In this document: positions 38,591 to 49,008 of the stretch, one piece after another
How the letters are laid out: each line of letters opens with the position of its first letter
How positions within the stretch are numbered: the first letter of the stretch is position 1
Assembly: GCF_901709675.1 (NCBI RefSeq)
Contig: NC_051103.1
Coordinates: forward strand, 3,393,501 to 3,457,500
Length of the DNA: 64,000 bases
Source of the DNA: Syngnathus acus
Taxonomy: Eukaryota; Chordata; Actinopteri; Syngnathiformes; Syngnathidae
Direction of reading: 5' to 3'
Notes under the pieces: generated by a model
The model's input: the letters and a program-made list of their open reading frames with translations, nothing else
What the model was told of the DNA's origin: nothing
Database searches by the model: none
Translations under genes and position numbers: made by a program

Positions 38591-38819
38591 TGAGCCTCAG
38601 TGCTGCAATAAGAGCCTCCGGCTGTCAGCGCAGCTCTGTGCAAACAAATGGGCCCAATGATTGATGGAGAGGAAGTTGAGCGAGCAGATCATCCTGCTGT
38701 GAAGATAGGACACCCAGTGGAAAACAGCATGTGGCATGCAGTCAGACAAACCTGCATGCAAACACTCCCTTTTTGTTTTTTTGTTTAATGTACACACGCC
38801 AATTCCATCAGTGTTGAGG

Positions 38820-38834
38820 CCTCAAGGGGGCGCC
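38820..38834 (+). promoter_or_regulatory. Weak CTCF-like motif
   Basis: CCTCAAGGGGGCGCC matches the CTCF core with two mismatches on the left side and a perfect AGGGGGCGCC right half. Orientation is opposite to the site at 37393-37407, which lies 1.4 kb to the left. Confidence 0.35.
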
Positions 38835-39121
38835 AAAAAGAATGGTTACGATTAATTCTACAACTTGAAACGCTGACATAAATTCAAAAGTAATGATACT
38901 AGATATGCACTTCAGGAAAAATACTTTGTATATCATACATGGTAAGAGGACAACATGTATCCATTTCTTAATTTACTTCATTTTTAAATAGATTTTTTCT
39001 AGATTTTTCAATTAAGTGAGATACAAACCTTGCAAAAATTTTAAAAAATATTTGTTTGCTTGCAAACTGAATCATGTTGCAAAATGTTTTATATTTAAAG
39101 ATTTTTTTAATACACATTTTT

Positions 39122-39210
39122 AATGTAAACAGACAAGGAAACCCAGAGGCGATATTAAAACCTCAAAACTGTCAGGCAGACACGCTAACCACTAGCACAC
39201 CGCGCTGTCT
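39122..39210 (-). mobile_element. tRNA-derived SINE-like fragment
   Basis: On the minus strand, GTGCTAGTGGTTAGCGTG (A-box-like), then TCTGCCTGACAGTTTTGAGG and, further on, CTCTGGGTTTCC. The A-box region and the GTCTGCCT...GAGGTT order resemble tRNA-derived heads widespread in fish repeats, and the same words occur at 58109-58150. The B box is decayed, so it is probably transcriptionally dead. Confidence 0.55.
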
Positions 39211-39719
39211 ATATTTGAACATTGGCACCAAAACGGAGCAATCCCACGTCAGCATATTCTCGAGTCCTCTGACTGAACCGAGGAGCAAAGATTGACAGGT
39301 GAGGGAGCTGCAGACATGTCATCTGTCAGAAGGCGGGCGATGATAGATGGAAGTTGGGACGGGTGAGTGGAGAAAAAGACAAACGTGTGTTTAGGCAGGA
39401 GGGCACGTGGATGAGAGGCGAGAGGCCCGAGTCCCTCTACAGTGTATGTAACCTAACCAGCAAGAAGAGTTAATGGTATTTGATATAACTTTTATACTGA
39501 ATATAGAAAGTCTTTTTATTGCATCAGTGCATTTAGAACCTCAACCATTGGAGGTGGAGCAAGGGGGGGGTTAAAAAAATAATAACAATAAAAATCATTC
39601 AAAGGTCTCAGCCAAAATCTACATTTTGATTTACAAAACAGTCAATCTTGTGCACGATCCGCTACGCACCTTGGGTTTCATATGTGACCGGGGTTCATCC
39701 ACAGTGGCTTGGGCTGCCC

Positions 39720-39890
39720 GCTAACAGGCGCGGCGCACTCTGCGGCTGATGGCCGACCGCCGTTCTCGCTCCCGCTCCCCCCCGCGGGCTCCCAGCGGAG
39801 CTGACCCGGAGCAAAGACGGGCTCGAGTACTCGTGCTGATGGAACCAAGCTGAGGGAGAGTTGTGGAAATTTGCTAGGCTCCGTCGAGCG
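39720..39890. other. CpG-dense patch
   Basis: The densest CpG cluster I see in the window (GGCGCGGCGC, GACCGCCGTTCTCGC, CCCGCGGGC and others within about 170 bp), with SP/KLF-like GC words. There is no TATA box, clear initiator or neighbouring exon. It could be an orphan CpG island, an enhancer or chance. Confidence 0.35.
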
Positions 39891-40827
39891 CTCGAGGAAA
39901 TTTCTAACCTCTTGCTCTGAAATTCAGAACTATGCCAAAGCAGATTGTGCGCACTTTTTTCTTTTTTACTAAATGTACACGGAAAATTAGATTTGCTTTA
40001 AATTATACAAATGTTTTAATCAGATGAACTCCCAGGATTTGATATTTTATGTGGAGGAAATTAGTAGCTGTATTCATCACTCTCTTATTAGCATCATGTT
40101 TTATACTAGCATTTTTATTAGCATAATTTTCAACAGCCATCTGTGGGTGACTGTTTAAGGCCACACAGCAGCGTTTAAATAATTAGCAATATTTTTGAAA
40201 GCAGTACATGCTGTACCTGGCGAGAAGCGCCACCATTCATCCTGTCAGGGGAGTCCGAAAAGACTGATGGCACCGAGGGAAGGAAGGAAAGCAAGACAGA
40301 CGGCTGGCACACGGAGAGGGACGCACTGTTGAGCGGGAAGGTGTGCAAATTGGCAGTGGACGGACAGATGGAAAGTGCAAGCCACGGCGTTTGTGCAAGG
40401 TGGGTTAGTTGAGGAGAGGATAATAGAGTGAAGCTTGATGGCGATGGACCTCCACAAGCTTCCCTTGCTCCAATGATAACTTGCGGCTTTTAAAGTGTTC
40501 CTCCGAGCCACAAAGAGACCTTAAGAAATGACCGGCCGGCACTTGGGCATAGGCGTTGCGTTCCATCACAAACAGAGACCTGAGACTGTTACTCTTCGAG
40601 TGGGAAATGTCTCTTAAGCCAAATAGCGCCCGGTTTACTCTGGCACTACGCTGGAAACCAAGACTTTTATATGCATAGCTTTAGCATCGAGCAGATGATG
40701 GACGAGGTGCTGGTCTGAGGAACACCCGAGTGTGACTTGTTTCGCTAATTTGTTGATGGTTGTACGTATACTGGCATGTAAAGCAAGCAAGTAAAATTTG
40801 CAACAACTCCTGCTCCTTCGCGCTCTT

Positions 40828-40894
40828 CTCCCTCCCTCCCTCCCTCCCTCCCTCCCTCCCTCCCTCCCTCCCTCCCTCCCTCCCTCCCTCCCTC
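40828..40894. repeat. (TCCC)n microsatellite, about 16.5 perfect units
   Basis: A perfect tetranucleotide tract of 67 bases, all pyrimidine on the plus strand. The minus-strand GGREGGREGG peptides and plus-strand PPSLPPSL peptides are products of this repeat. A long mirror-symmetric polypurine/polypyrimidine tract can adopt triplex DNA. Confidence 0.97.
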
Positions 40895-41644
40895 ACCTGC
40901 CTTCACCCCTCTGCCCCGCCAGACCTAATCCATCCTAAGTGTTTACAGACCACTCTGCTACTCAAAGAGGTCCAGCTAGTGTTCCTCAAACAAACCCCAT
41001 CGAAAACAGATGAGGGAAGAGCCAGAAACTTGGGATAACGTCATATGTAGAAAAGACGGCACAATAGTCAAGAAAGTCGTGCTTACTGAATTGGTGATAC
41101 CGAGTCAGGTCACTTCCTGTTTTTATTTGGACTTTTTCTTTTTTCAAAAACAAGATTGATGGGGAATAAATTACGGAATAACTCTTTCTCAGGTTTTCTG
41201 TGAAAGCTTCTCAATGAGTTGGAACGTGAGATCCTCCCATGGGGGGTAGGTGGAGATGAAGATCCCAGACCGGGAGGCCTCCATGGCAGCAACCAATTGA
41301 GAGCTCTAGAAAGAGGATGGCACTACAATTCTCAAAAGCTCAAAACTGAAAGGCATCCTCAAAGACTTAACATCTGTGCATATGATAAAAAAAAAAGATA
41401 TGCTACAAATGTACGCAGGCACGTCTCCCCCTTATTTGGCTGACTACCTGTCATGACCCGAAGCAACAGTTGTTTTGTTCGCACGGATCATCGCGGCGGT
41501 AACATTGTTTTTCTTTCTGTCTGTGGTGGGACGACACACTGGGAAGGGGAGGGGGAGGGAGGTGAGAGCTTCATCACTGTTGACTTTCTTCATTCCATGC
41601 TCGGATTGTACTAAAGCTGTGTGTGGGCCTGGGGACCCCCACAG
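40895..41644. other. Non-coding; upstream flank of the candidate exon
   Basis: Unique sequence with a GGGA-rich stretch at about 41536-41560. Towards the end it contains a pyrimidine-rich stretch (41584-41597) and TACTAAA (41609-41615) that could serve as a branch point for the acceptor at 41643-41644. Confidence 0.45.
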
Positions 41645-41757
41645 AGACCGGTGCTGGAACAACTGTCAGCGGCGAGGACAACAGCGAGTTCGCCTCCCGT
41701 GCCGCCGACAAGTTCCGCACCATTATCTGTTGTCTTGCTAAGCGCCATACCTCATGT
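41645..41757 (+). CDS. Candidate internal coding exon, gene unknown
   Basis: This is the only segment whose codon usage looks protein-coding. From 41665 to about 41730 the frame reads VSGEDNSEFASRAADKFRTI, with about 19 of 21 codons ending in G or C, unlike the AT-leaning surroundings. Upstream is CCCCCACAG as acceptor and TACTAAA with its branch A about 30 nt before the AG, although the pyrimidine tract between them is interrupted by G. Possible donors are GTAAAA at 41758 (exon of 113 bp) or GTGTAA at 41756 (111 bp, a symmetric phase 1-1 exon). The frame stays open to 41922. I do not recognise the protein, and no partner exon is visible in the window. Alternatives are a GC-rich chance frame or a constrained non-coding element. 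Confidence 0.3.
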
Positions 41758-42769
41758 GTAAAACAGTCCGATACAAAAAAAAGCACTTGGTATAGATATG
41801 ATTGTTGCAGATGTTCCTGCTGGACTGAGTTGATTTTGAAATCTTGGTTGCCATTTTTGAACACATCTGAGATAACATTCGGATGCTCTTCCTTCCATTT
41901 TATAAAGCTGCAATCGTTGTAGGGAGGAGTGCCAATCATGCTTTCCCGTTTGTACATAATGTGGTCAAGGAGATGTTCCATAACATGAGCTTGTTGTTAA
42001 CTAATGCCGCATTCCAGACTGCTGGGGAATAGGAAAGATCCCACATGGAGCTTAGGAGTTTAAAGTCTTCCAGTGGAGAGTAAACAAAAGAAAATGGTGT
42101 AGAATGGAGCTACGTTCAAATTGATATGCTGAAAACTAGTGGGGAAAAGGCACCTGGCTACTATGTGCTTGGTTGCTTAGCAACCATTACCAATTATGGA
42201 TACACAAAGGGCACCCTTACAGCAAGTGCAGCATCAAAGTATTTTTAGATTCCTCTTCAAAATGTACGATTTAGATTGAACTCTAATAGAGTGTTTCTTA
42301 AGCTAAATTTATCATCAGCAAATCATTTGTAGAGCCAAGTAGCACAGATGGTGGTCTTATGCTAACCATTCTGGATGGTCATCATAAACAGATAAATGTT
42401 TACCGTTGAGCGATGACATCACAAGAGTGAAAGTCTGTGCAAATATACAGGTGCTCCATCATCCTCGGCACCCTTCACTTCCTCCAGTCCATATTCTTGT
42501 ACTAAAACAACCTTTAAGTCCAGCCTCCCATGCTCTTTTATTTATTTTGACGGGCGCTGAAAATATAAACTTTTACTTAGCTCTCTGTTGCTATAGTGTA
42601 ACTTTTTTTCCATTGACATGCTCATGGAAGTGTGTGTTTTTGACGTGTGGCGGCAAGTCGGGACACTTGCTGATTCTATTTCTTGTACTTTTTCTATTTT
42701 TCTGCCATTTTTGTCTTCATCATGTGTGGGTTCTCTAAAAAAAAATGGTTGCGTCCCACTTGAAGACAT
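41758..42769. other. Non-coding, nothing specific recognised
   Basis: The 135-codon minus-strand frame 41574-41981 overlaps the candidate exon in antisense and is a shadow. The 110-codon frame at 42406-42738 has no recognisable domain. No repeat was identified. Confidence 0.45.
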
Positions 42770-42808
42770 GGGGTCCAAATGTGGCCCGCATTCCAAGTTT
42801 GAGAAACT
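42770..42808 (-). mobile_element. Possible hAT-like terminal fragment
   Basis: The minus strand reads TTTCTCAAACTTGGAATGCG and then GGGCCACATTTGGACC. A TTTCTCAAACTT start followed by a GGGCCAC...GG block is typical of some vertebrate hAT ends. It is short and without a partner, so the call is tentative. Confidence 0.35.
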
Positions 42809-43551
42809 TTTTTTCAATTCTCCGGCATTGAAAAGTGTCTAATTTCCTGCCATAACGACAGACGCAAGTCCAAAGGGGGGCTCAGAGCAGGAAATTCGGC
42901 TGCATTTTTTTTTTTTTTTTTATTCAAACTGTGTACATAATCTTTTCTGCTGAAGTTTCACTTTCCTCTGAATCTCATTGCTGTCACACCCGCTTCTCGC
43001 CCAAGACTGACATCTTCCCTCGTTAGACATTCAGCAGCCGCGGAGTAACCCGAGCCCTGCGCGCACACACTTGCGTGCACGCCGCACACACGCAGACATT
43101 TAATCAGAGCGAGCCACTTGCCATCACACTGCTATCACAACCTGTCTACATCTCCTGCGCTGTGTGTCTATGTACACACATGCACCTCAGCTGCAGCTGA
43201 CACTCAAGACCGGACCAGAAACTAATACCATTGGAAACACATGTGGAGGTCTGACAAAAGCAGGCATGTTCCCTGTGCCATGTATGCCAGCAGTCACTTT
43301 GTCTCCATGCTGTCTCACTTTTAGGTCATGTCTCGTTCCTCCCATTCTTAGCTGCATTCTGATTTATATTTATGTCTACCATCAGGAACTAGAAATTGGA
43401 GAAATTTCAAATTGACAGTAACCGCATTTATATTTAAGGATTTTTTTTTTTTTTAAATATTGGGATATTATATATAGCTTCAAAATGATCTTGATTTTTT
43501 TAGGGGCGATTTTAAATTAAAATTTCTAAATTAAATTTCAAATTTAAATAA
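42809..43551. other. Non-coding with T-tract
   Basis: Holds a 17-base T run (42905-42921), an imperfect CA/GCAC-rich stretch (about 43060-43100) and very AT-rich sequence from about 43435 to 43551. No gene was recognised. Confidence 0.5.
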
Positions 43552-43638
43552 AATAAAAGTACTAATGATATCGGTACTTGGTATCGGTATTAGCGTCGTA
43601 ATGGTATTGGTCTGAAAATAAGTGATATCGGACATCCC
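43552..43638 (-). repeat. GATATCGG-type dispersed repeat fragment
   Basis: On the minus strand it opens CAGGGATGTCCGATATCAC and continues with ACCAATACC, AATACCGATACC and GTACCGATATC. The CAGGGATGTCCGATA start resembles a common fish DNA-element terminus. It is related to 37335-37410. The interior and second end are not recognisable, so it is probably truncated. Confidence 0.5.
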
Positions 43639-46195
43639 TGCTGTAAACATTCGCCTTAGTTATCAATATTAATTATGTTTTTTTATTGTGGTGATAAATT
43701 GGAATTGACTGTATTGCCGATACTTTCTAGTAATGACCACAAAAAAAACCCTGTTGAAAATGTTAAACAGATGAAAATACTTGAAAATTTGATTACTACC
43801 TCAAACTGAGCCAACACTGATCATTTTAAGTGCCATTGAAATCATTTATTCAAGCCTGAATTATTGTGCTGAGTGTACAGTGATGACAAAAAGTTCCTGC
43901 AAGAAAAGCCGAGCTAAGCGGCTGGGAAGACCGCAAAACATCGCACCTTCTTAAAGAGCAAAAAATACCGCCGTGGTCGCTGCTGGCTCCCGCTTTTACT
44001 TTTTGGCCTTGGACAGATTGTGGCTGAGCTTCACTCAGCTGCACGGACAGCTTGTTGCAGCCGCAGATGTTTTAAGTACACCTAACGGAACTCGACTCCA
44101 TTCTTTGCGGCCGCCGACTTTTCATTTCTCGCCCATTTGAATGACTAAATAACTCGTAGAGCGTTGCTGACGTTCACTTCTCTCGAGTGGCGATTAATCA
44201 GCGCTCCTTCAAGTCGGAGGAAGCAATCAAGTCCGTTTTGAAACGCGCCGTGTTATGACAATCTGTTTGGGTGCTTTGTCAAAAGCCTTCTTTTGTCACC
44301 ACCGTGACTTGGAGAACTAATAGGTGGTGAAAAGGCCGCTCGGAGACACAGATGAGGCAGATTATTACACGAAGCAACGCGAGGGATTCCGAGCATTAGC
44401 ATGCGCGCTAGCCAGAGCCCGCCCCAAGAGAGAAACCAGAGAAGGCCTCTGGCGTCTCAATGGACATCCTCCGCTGAGCTTGGCATATCCTCGTTTCGGC
44501 TGAGCTGCTGAAAGTTGTCTGTGTATTTGTGTGTGTGTGTCGGGGTAAGGGTTGGACCGTGCGTGTGTGTGTGTGTGTGGCCGTTGAAAGATTTGTTATT
44601 TGGGACGGGTCGTTTTAACGGCATTTGTCAACTTTAATATGCGGAACTGCCCAGCGATGGACACGACTGAAGTGTTCTCAGCTCACTTGGAGTTTATTTA
44701 AGACAAGTGCGGGTTAGCAGTGCAACTGTTTCTTCTGGAATAAACACAGACGGGTTTTTAGAGAGCCAAATACGAAAGCGTAAATACGTATAGCACACAT
44801 CGAGTAAGTAGTTGCAAAAGTTAGTTAGTATTTATAACTTTTGTTCAATTCAGTTGGTTTTAATGAGCTGTTAGTTAATTAGAGCACCGTAAAAAGTAGG
44901 TCACAAAGTAAAATGAAATAAAAATACATTTATGATTATTTTAAAATTTAACATAAAAGCTCATGTATGAATTGAAAACAAGACTTTTGATACAATTATA
45001 GTTGGTTTTTAGTTAGTCGGAGTTATTTTTGACCAGTTTTAAGATGTAGTTTCAGTTTGTTTTTTTCCACACTTGCTCCTCTTTCCACTTTTTGTCTTTT
45101 ATTACTGTTAAGCATTTTTTTTACACTCGACAAATAGAGATTATTCTTTTTCTCTGTTCTATTAGTTAATAGCATTAAGACCTAATCTACCCAAATCTCG
45201 TAATGCTGTCTGGAAAACAGGTTGGATAAGCGTAATGAGGCAAAACATTGATGTTGTCACAGCTCCTGTGAATATGTTACTTTTTACAAAGGTTAGCGTT
45301 GAATTGCTCTGGACCGACTCCCAAACGGTTCTCAGTGCGAATATTGAGGAAAATGTGAAGCAAGGAAGGCAGAACATATGCCTGATGAGTTTACAAGCTT
45401 CAGTGGCAGACCAAACAGCAATTTGTACCGCCGTAATTGCGCTGAGCCTGTGTGTGGATATGAAATACATTGTGCTCCATATTTATGTCCAAACAAGTCA
45501 TCAGACTTAAGTGGATCTACAAATGGAAATGTAAAGCTTTGTGGTGATATTTTATGATTCTTGGGAAGATATATTGTTTGGTAAATTATTATGTTCTGGA
45601 TTAACTCAAGTTAGTCATTCCAAGAAAAAGCTCATTGGGTTGTTATTTTTATTTTTAGCATTCTGTATTTTGATATTCGCTACTATTCCTAGAATCAAAT
45701 CTCGGAACGAAGTGCTAGCATCTCATTTAAATAGCAACCAGGCAGTGTTAGTGCTAGCAAAATGACACATAGAAAGAAACATAATCTATTTTCTTTTTAT
45801 TTCTCTTTTTCGGGGGAGTAAATATTAGCGTAACTTCATATATCCTACATAACATAACACGGTGAAGGTTAACCGTATATCAACACGAGGCCAGGGTACA
45901 ATGTTGACTGTTATATTATATATTTTGCCTCGTAGTAGGTGACATATTCTCCAAACCAGACGATTATAAGAACGGATGTCTCTTTCTATTTTTCTTGGAG
46001 GGTGCCCACAAACTAAACACACGCAGAGAGAGACACATAGACACCATCCCTCGCCGTTGCAGCTCAGCATGCTTGGCTATATTATCCTAGGGTTGCTGTT
46101 TTTAAGCTATAGACAACATTCCGAGCTCCAGTGGGACAAGCGTATGATAGACAGGCACTTTACTGTACCTGAGCCAGTCTAGAAAGGAAGGGGGA
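43639..46195. other. Non-coding with short GT tracts
   Basis: GT tracts lie at 44528-44540 and 44563-44579. The sequence at 44030-44480 is GC-richer with several AATTA/ATTAAT words and could be regulatory, but nothing distinguishes it firmly. The frames at 45162-45510 overlap on opposite strands and show no domain. AT-rich sequence covers about 44820-45150. Confidence 0.45.
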
Positions 46196-46215
46196 GGGGG
46201 GGGGGGGGGGGGGGG
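46196..46215. repeat. Poly(G) homopolymer, 20 bases
   Basis: An uninterrupted run of 20 G directly after AAGGGGGA, the longest G/C homopolymer in the window. Tracts like this are unstable and difficult to sequence, so the exact length may be an assembly estimate. Confidence 0.9.
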
Positions 46216-46303
46216 AGGAATCAATACTTGGACTTTCTAAGTAAACACATGCACACTCTGTGGACATTGTTGGCAGTGGGAACCGGCAACCTGTCCCTAT
46301 TGA

Positions 46304-46350
46304 TGGAATCGAACACCGGAGCGCTTGCCATCGAGGTGCCGGCTACTGGT
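46304..46350 (-). other. tRNA-like B-box fragment (possible SINE head)
   Basis: The minus strand reads GCCGGCACCTCGATGGCAAG, then CGCTCCGGTGTTCGATTCC. The last part is close to a Pol III B box (GGTTCGANNCC). A complete cloverleaf cannot be drawn: there is no acceptor pairing and no clear anticodon arm. It is therefore not called as a tRNA gene, and a decayed tRNA-derived repeat is the simplest reading. Confidence 0.35.
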
Positions 46351-46695
46351 AAAATGGGATGTGAATAGTTGTGTTTACTTAAGGTAAGAGAAGAACGGCC
46401 TTTACGTTTGGCAGTGACGCCGCTGTTCAAGCCTTTTCATGGCTTGTTGATGATGTTAAATCTGCCTTAACGTCCACGAGGGTGATGCCTGCTTGCAAGG
46501 GATCGTATTAAATTGTCGTAACTTGAAAGCCCACGACGTCCGTGATGATATCGTTCCAAATTCTGATCTGATTCCGTTTTGGTGCTGCCATTGTTGACAA
46601 ACGTTGTAGTCAACTGCTACTGTATGGCGACCGACTGAAGCTGAGTTGGCCCAGGTGGTGCTGTCCAATGCGGAGAAGATCTCGCACACAGCTGG

Positions 46696-46716
46696 ACACA
46701 CACACACACACACACA
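46696..46716. repeat. (AC)n microsatellite in a GCTG/CAGC frame
   Basis: About ten AC units. The tract is bounded by GCTGG on the left and AGCTGG on the right, and it lies inside a chance 126-codon minus-strand frame (46456-46836). Confidence 0.88.
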
Positions 46717-46928
46717 GCTGGTCCCTACATTGCAGCTGCCACTTCGACTGCTAGCCGAACCACCTGCAGCCACGCGCCCTGTCAAGGTGATAAGACCCAC
46801 TCTGGAATAAAATAACAGATCCAGATCCCAGTTCAAATAGGCCAGCTGCTAAATGTGCACTTTGATTATATTCCCCATTTCGAGAAGAACCAGGAAGAGG
46901 ATGTAAAATTTCTACACATCATTTAGTA

Positions 46929-47239
46929 CACAGGTGTCAAACTCAAGGCCCGGGGGCCAGATACGGCCCGCCACATCATTTTATGTGGCCCGCGAAGACA
47001 AATTGTGCATCAAATTCGTGTGTCGTCACTAGAATTGCAAATTGTCTTCACTTTTAAATATTTGAGCAGTTTTTACTAGTCTGGTTTGAAAACGAGTTAT
47101 TTGTCCGTTTGTTTTGTAGCTTATACTGTATATAATATGAGGTGCTCATACATTTATTTAGGTCGACAGTCATAATGGCCCTCCGAAAGAAACTATGACT
47201 ACAATGCGGCCCGCGAAAAAAATTTGTTTGACACCCCTG
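46929..47239 (+). mobile_element. Complete hAT-like MITE, 311 bp, with 8-bp target duplication
   Basis: The left end is CACAGGTGTCAAAC and the right end, read in reverse, is CAGGGGTGTCAAAC: 14-bp terminal inverted repeats with two mismatches. Flanking both ends is the identical 8-mer ATTTAGTA (46921-46928 and 47240-47247), the target-duplication length of hAT transposases. Subterminal GGCCCGGGGGCC and GGCCCGC (left) mirror GGCCCGC (right). At 311 bp without an open frame it cannot encode a transposase and must have been mobilised in trans. Perfect duplications suggest a fairly recent insertion. Confidence 0.88.
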
Positions 47240-47299
47240 ATTTAGTATATAAAAATCATTGGATTATTTCTCCACCTTTCATCAACAAGTCGACTCAAA

Positions 47300-47580
47300 A
47301 AGCTTTACACACAATCATGGCTGCTGAACAGCGGGAGAGGTCGCGTGGCTGGCAGTCTGCACAGACCGCAGCCGCCCAGCCCGCCGCTTATGAACGCCTC
47401 CTTTCACCTCGGTTCGCACAATATTCATGCGAGCGGGCGGGCGACTCCCCCAGCCAAAACAAGGCCCGTTTTAAGAGAAAACAATCAGCCCTCCCCGAGA
47501 AATTCCTGCTAATTTGCCAGCGCCAGAGAGGAGCAGAATGAGTGATGGATGCCTGCCCGTCTAGCTGCATTTCCTGCTCG
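47300..47580. promoter_or_regulatory. Candidate regulatory or coding-like GC-rich block
   Basis: CpG-containing, repeat-free block with CCGCTTATGAACGCC (about 47382), CAATATTCATGCGAG (about 47418) and CAGCCAAAACAAGGCCCG (about 47451). A plus-strand frame from ATG at 47317 (context AATCATGG) stays open to 47541, and a minus-strand frame of 92 codons overlaps it. Two-strand openness with enhancer-like words favours constrained non-coding DNA over a small gene. I recognise no protein. Confidence 0.25.
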
Positions 47581-49008
47581 ACACTATATTTCCTTAAGTG
47601 CGTCAATTTAGTGTCGCGTACGTAGCGGGTGCCAGCCGTTCCATCTAGCGAACACCTAAGAACCATCCAAGTTCTGTTTCCCCCGTCGGTGCATCACATC
47701 TGTTCATAATTCCTGGTTCATATAATGTTGCCATTTCATTTCAATGAAATACATTCAAATTCCGCATCACAGTGTTGATTGTTCCAATATGTGTGTATGT
47801 GTGTGTAAGTCCACACACCCCCTCCGGTTACAGTAGCCAAACTGTCTCAGCTATTAGCAGGTGGGACTCGTCTTTAACACTTTGAATGTTTGTTTGCATG
47901 TGAGGCGTTATGTGATGTGAGGCAGGGAAATGGCGGCTTGGTGCCGCTTATGCTAATAGGCGTGGGATGCTGACGTCAGCAATTTGTAATCTTTCATTAC
48001 CACCATTTGACTGGAGCCGATCCGGGCCACCTTCGTGCACAATCAAAATAACCATCTTCCAGATTCTGTGTTTTATCTTGGCGTGATTGCAATATTGCAT
48101 CATGATAGCTTCCATGTTCTGCTTTTGCACAATTTGACAGTTTGGAAAAATGACTGGACCTTTCTGTTCCTGGACCAGGCCCAAACGGAGTCCAATGATT
48201 AGTCCTAAGGGCTACATTAGTTTCGATTTGCATCAGAGTGGACAAAACTGGACTTTTACTGTACTCAGAGACCGACTGAAATGAACGACATCATGCTGAG
48301 TCAGCAAACAAGTAATAGAGGGGTCGGGAAATGTTGACCTAAAAGTCAGGCAAGCGGTGTGATCAAAAATTCCTCTTCCTAAGTTAACGTCTTTAATTAC
48401 TCCACTGCCGGTTAACTCCTCGCTTTATTCCTCTTCTGCCGTCAGCTGGCATGGAGAAGAAGGCCTCTTTGAGTCATGTCAAGGGAGGAAGGGTGAGGGT
48501 TTTGGGGGTGGGGGGTTGTTGGAGTCTGATAGTCTGGCTGCTTCATGCAGGTTTTTCCTCCGGGGTTTAAATCAGTCACAGAGGCGAAGGTGAGAGAGGA
48601 GGTTTTTGACGGCACATCTCCACCATGTGGACTCCGAAACAGGGAGACCACTGAAAGCACACAGACAGGTACACATTTAATAGAATCACTTATTGTTGAT
48701 TTGAGGATCAAATTTCAATCATTTGAATGATCAGAATCAGATGATCCAAAGAGGGCATCAATCCAATCTACACATGCATTCATTCTGTCCATTCATCAGT
48801 ATTGTTGAGCCACACACACACACACCTCCCCCCCTCCCAGTAGCTGTGGACCCCCATCCTGACACCTAATCCAGAGCCTCGCTACCATAACATTTTCACA
48901 AGGGTCGCCTGCCGCTTAATAACAGCACCACATGCATCCGTGAACTGCTCCTTTTATAAGAGGAACGACACACGCAATTAATGTTCATTGGTGATCGCCT
49001 GCCGCCGC
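47581..49008. other. Non-coding with a CA tract
   Basis: A CA tract lies at 48811-48825. A TGACGTCA-like CRE half pair (GCTGACGTCAGC, about 47969-47980) is a perfect 12-bp palindrome but stands alone. No gene or transposon end was identified. Confidence 0.45.

Noticed and set aside
40681-41038. GGRE- and PPSL-repeat peptides
   Set aside because: These are direct translations of the (TCCC)n microsatellite on the two strands.
46304-46350. A tRNA gene on the minus strand
   Set aside because: A B-box-like word is present, but no acceptor stem, anticodon arm or correct spacing can be drawn.
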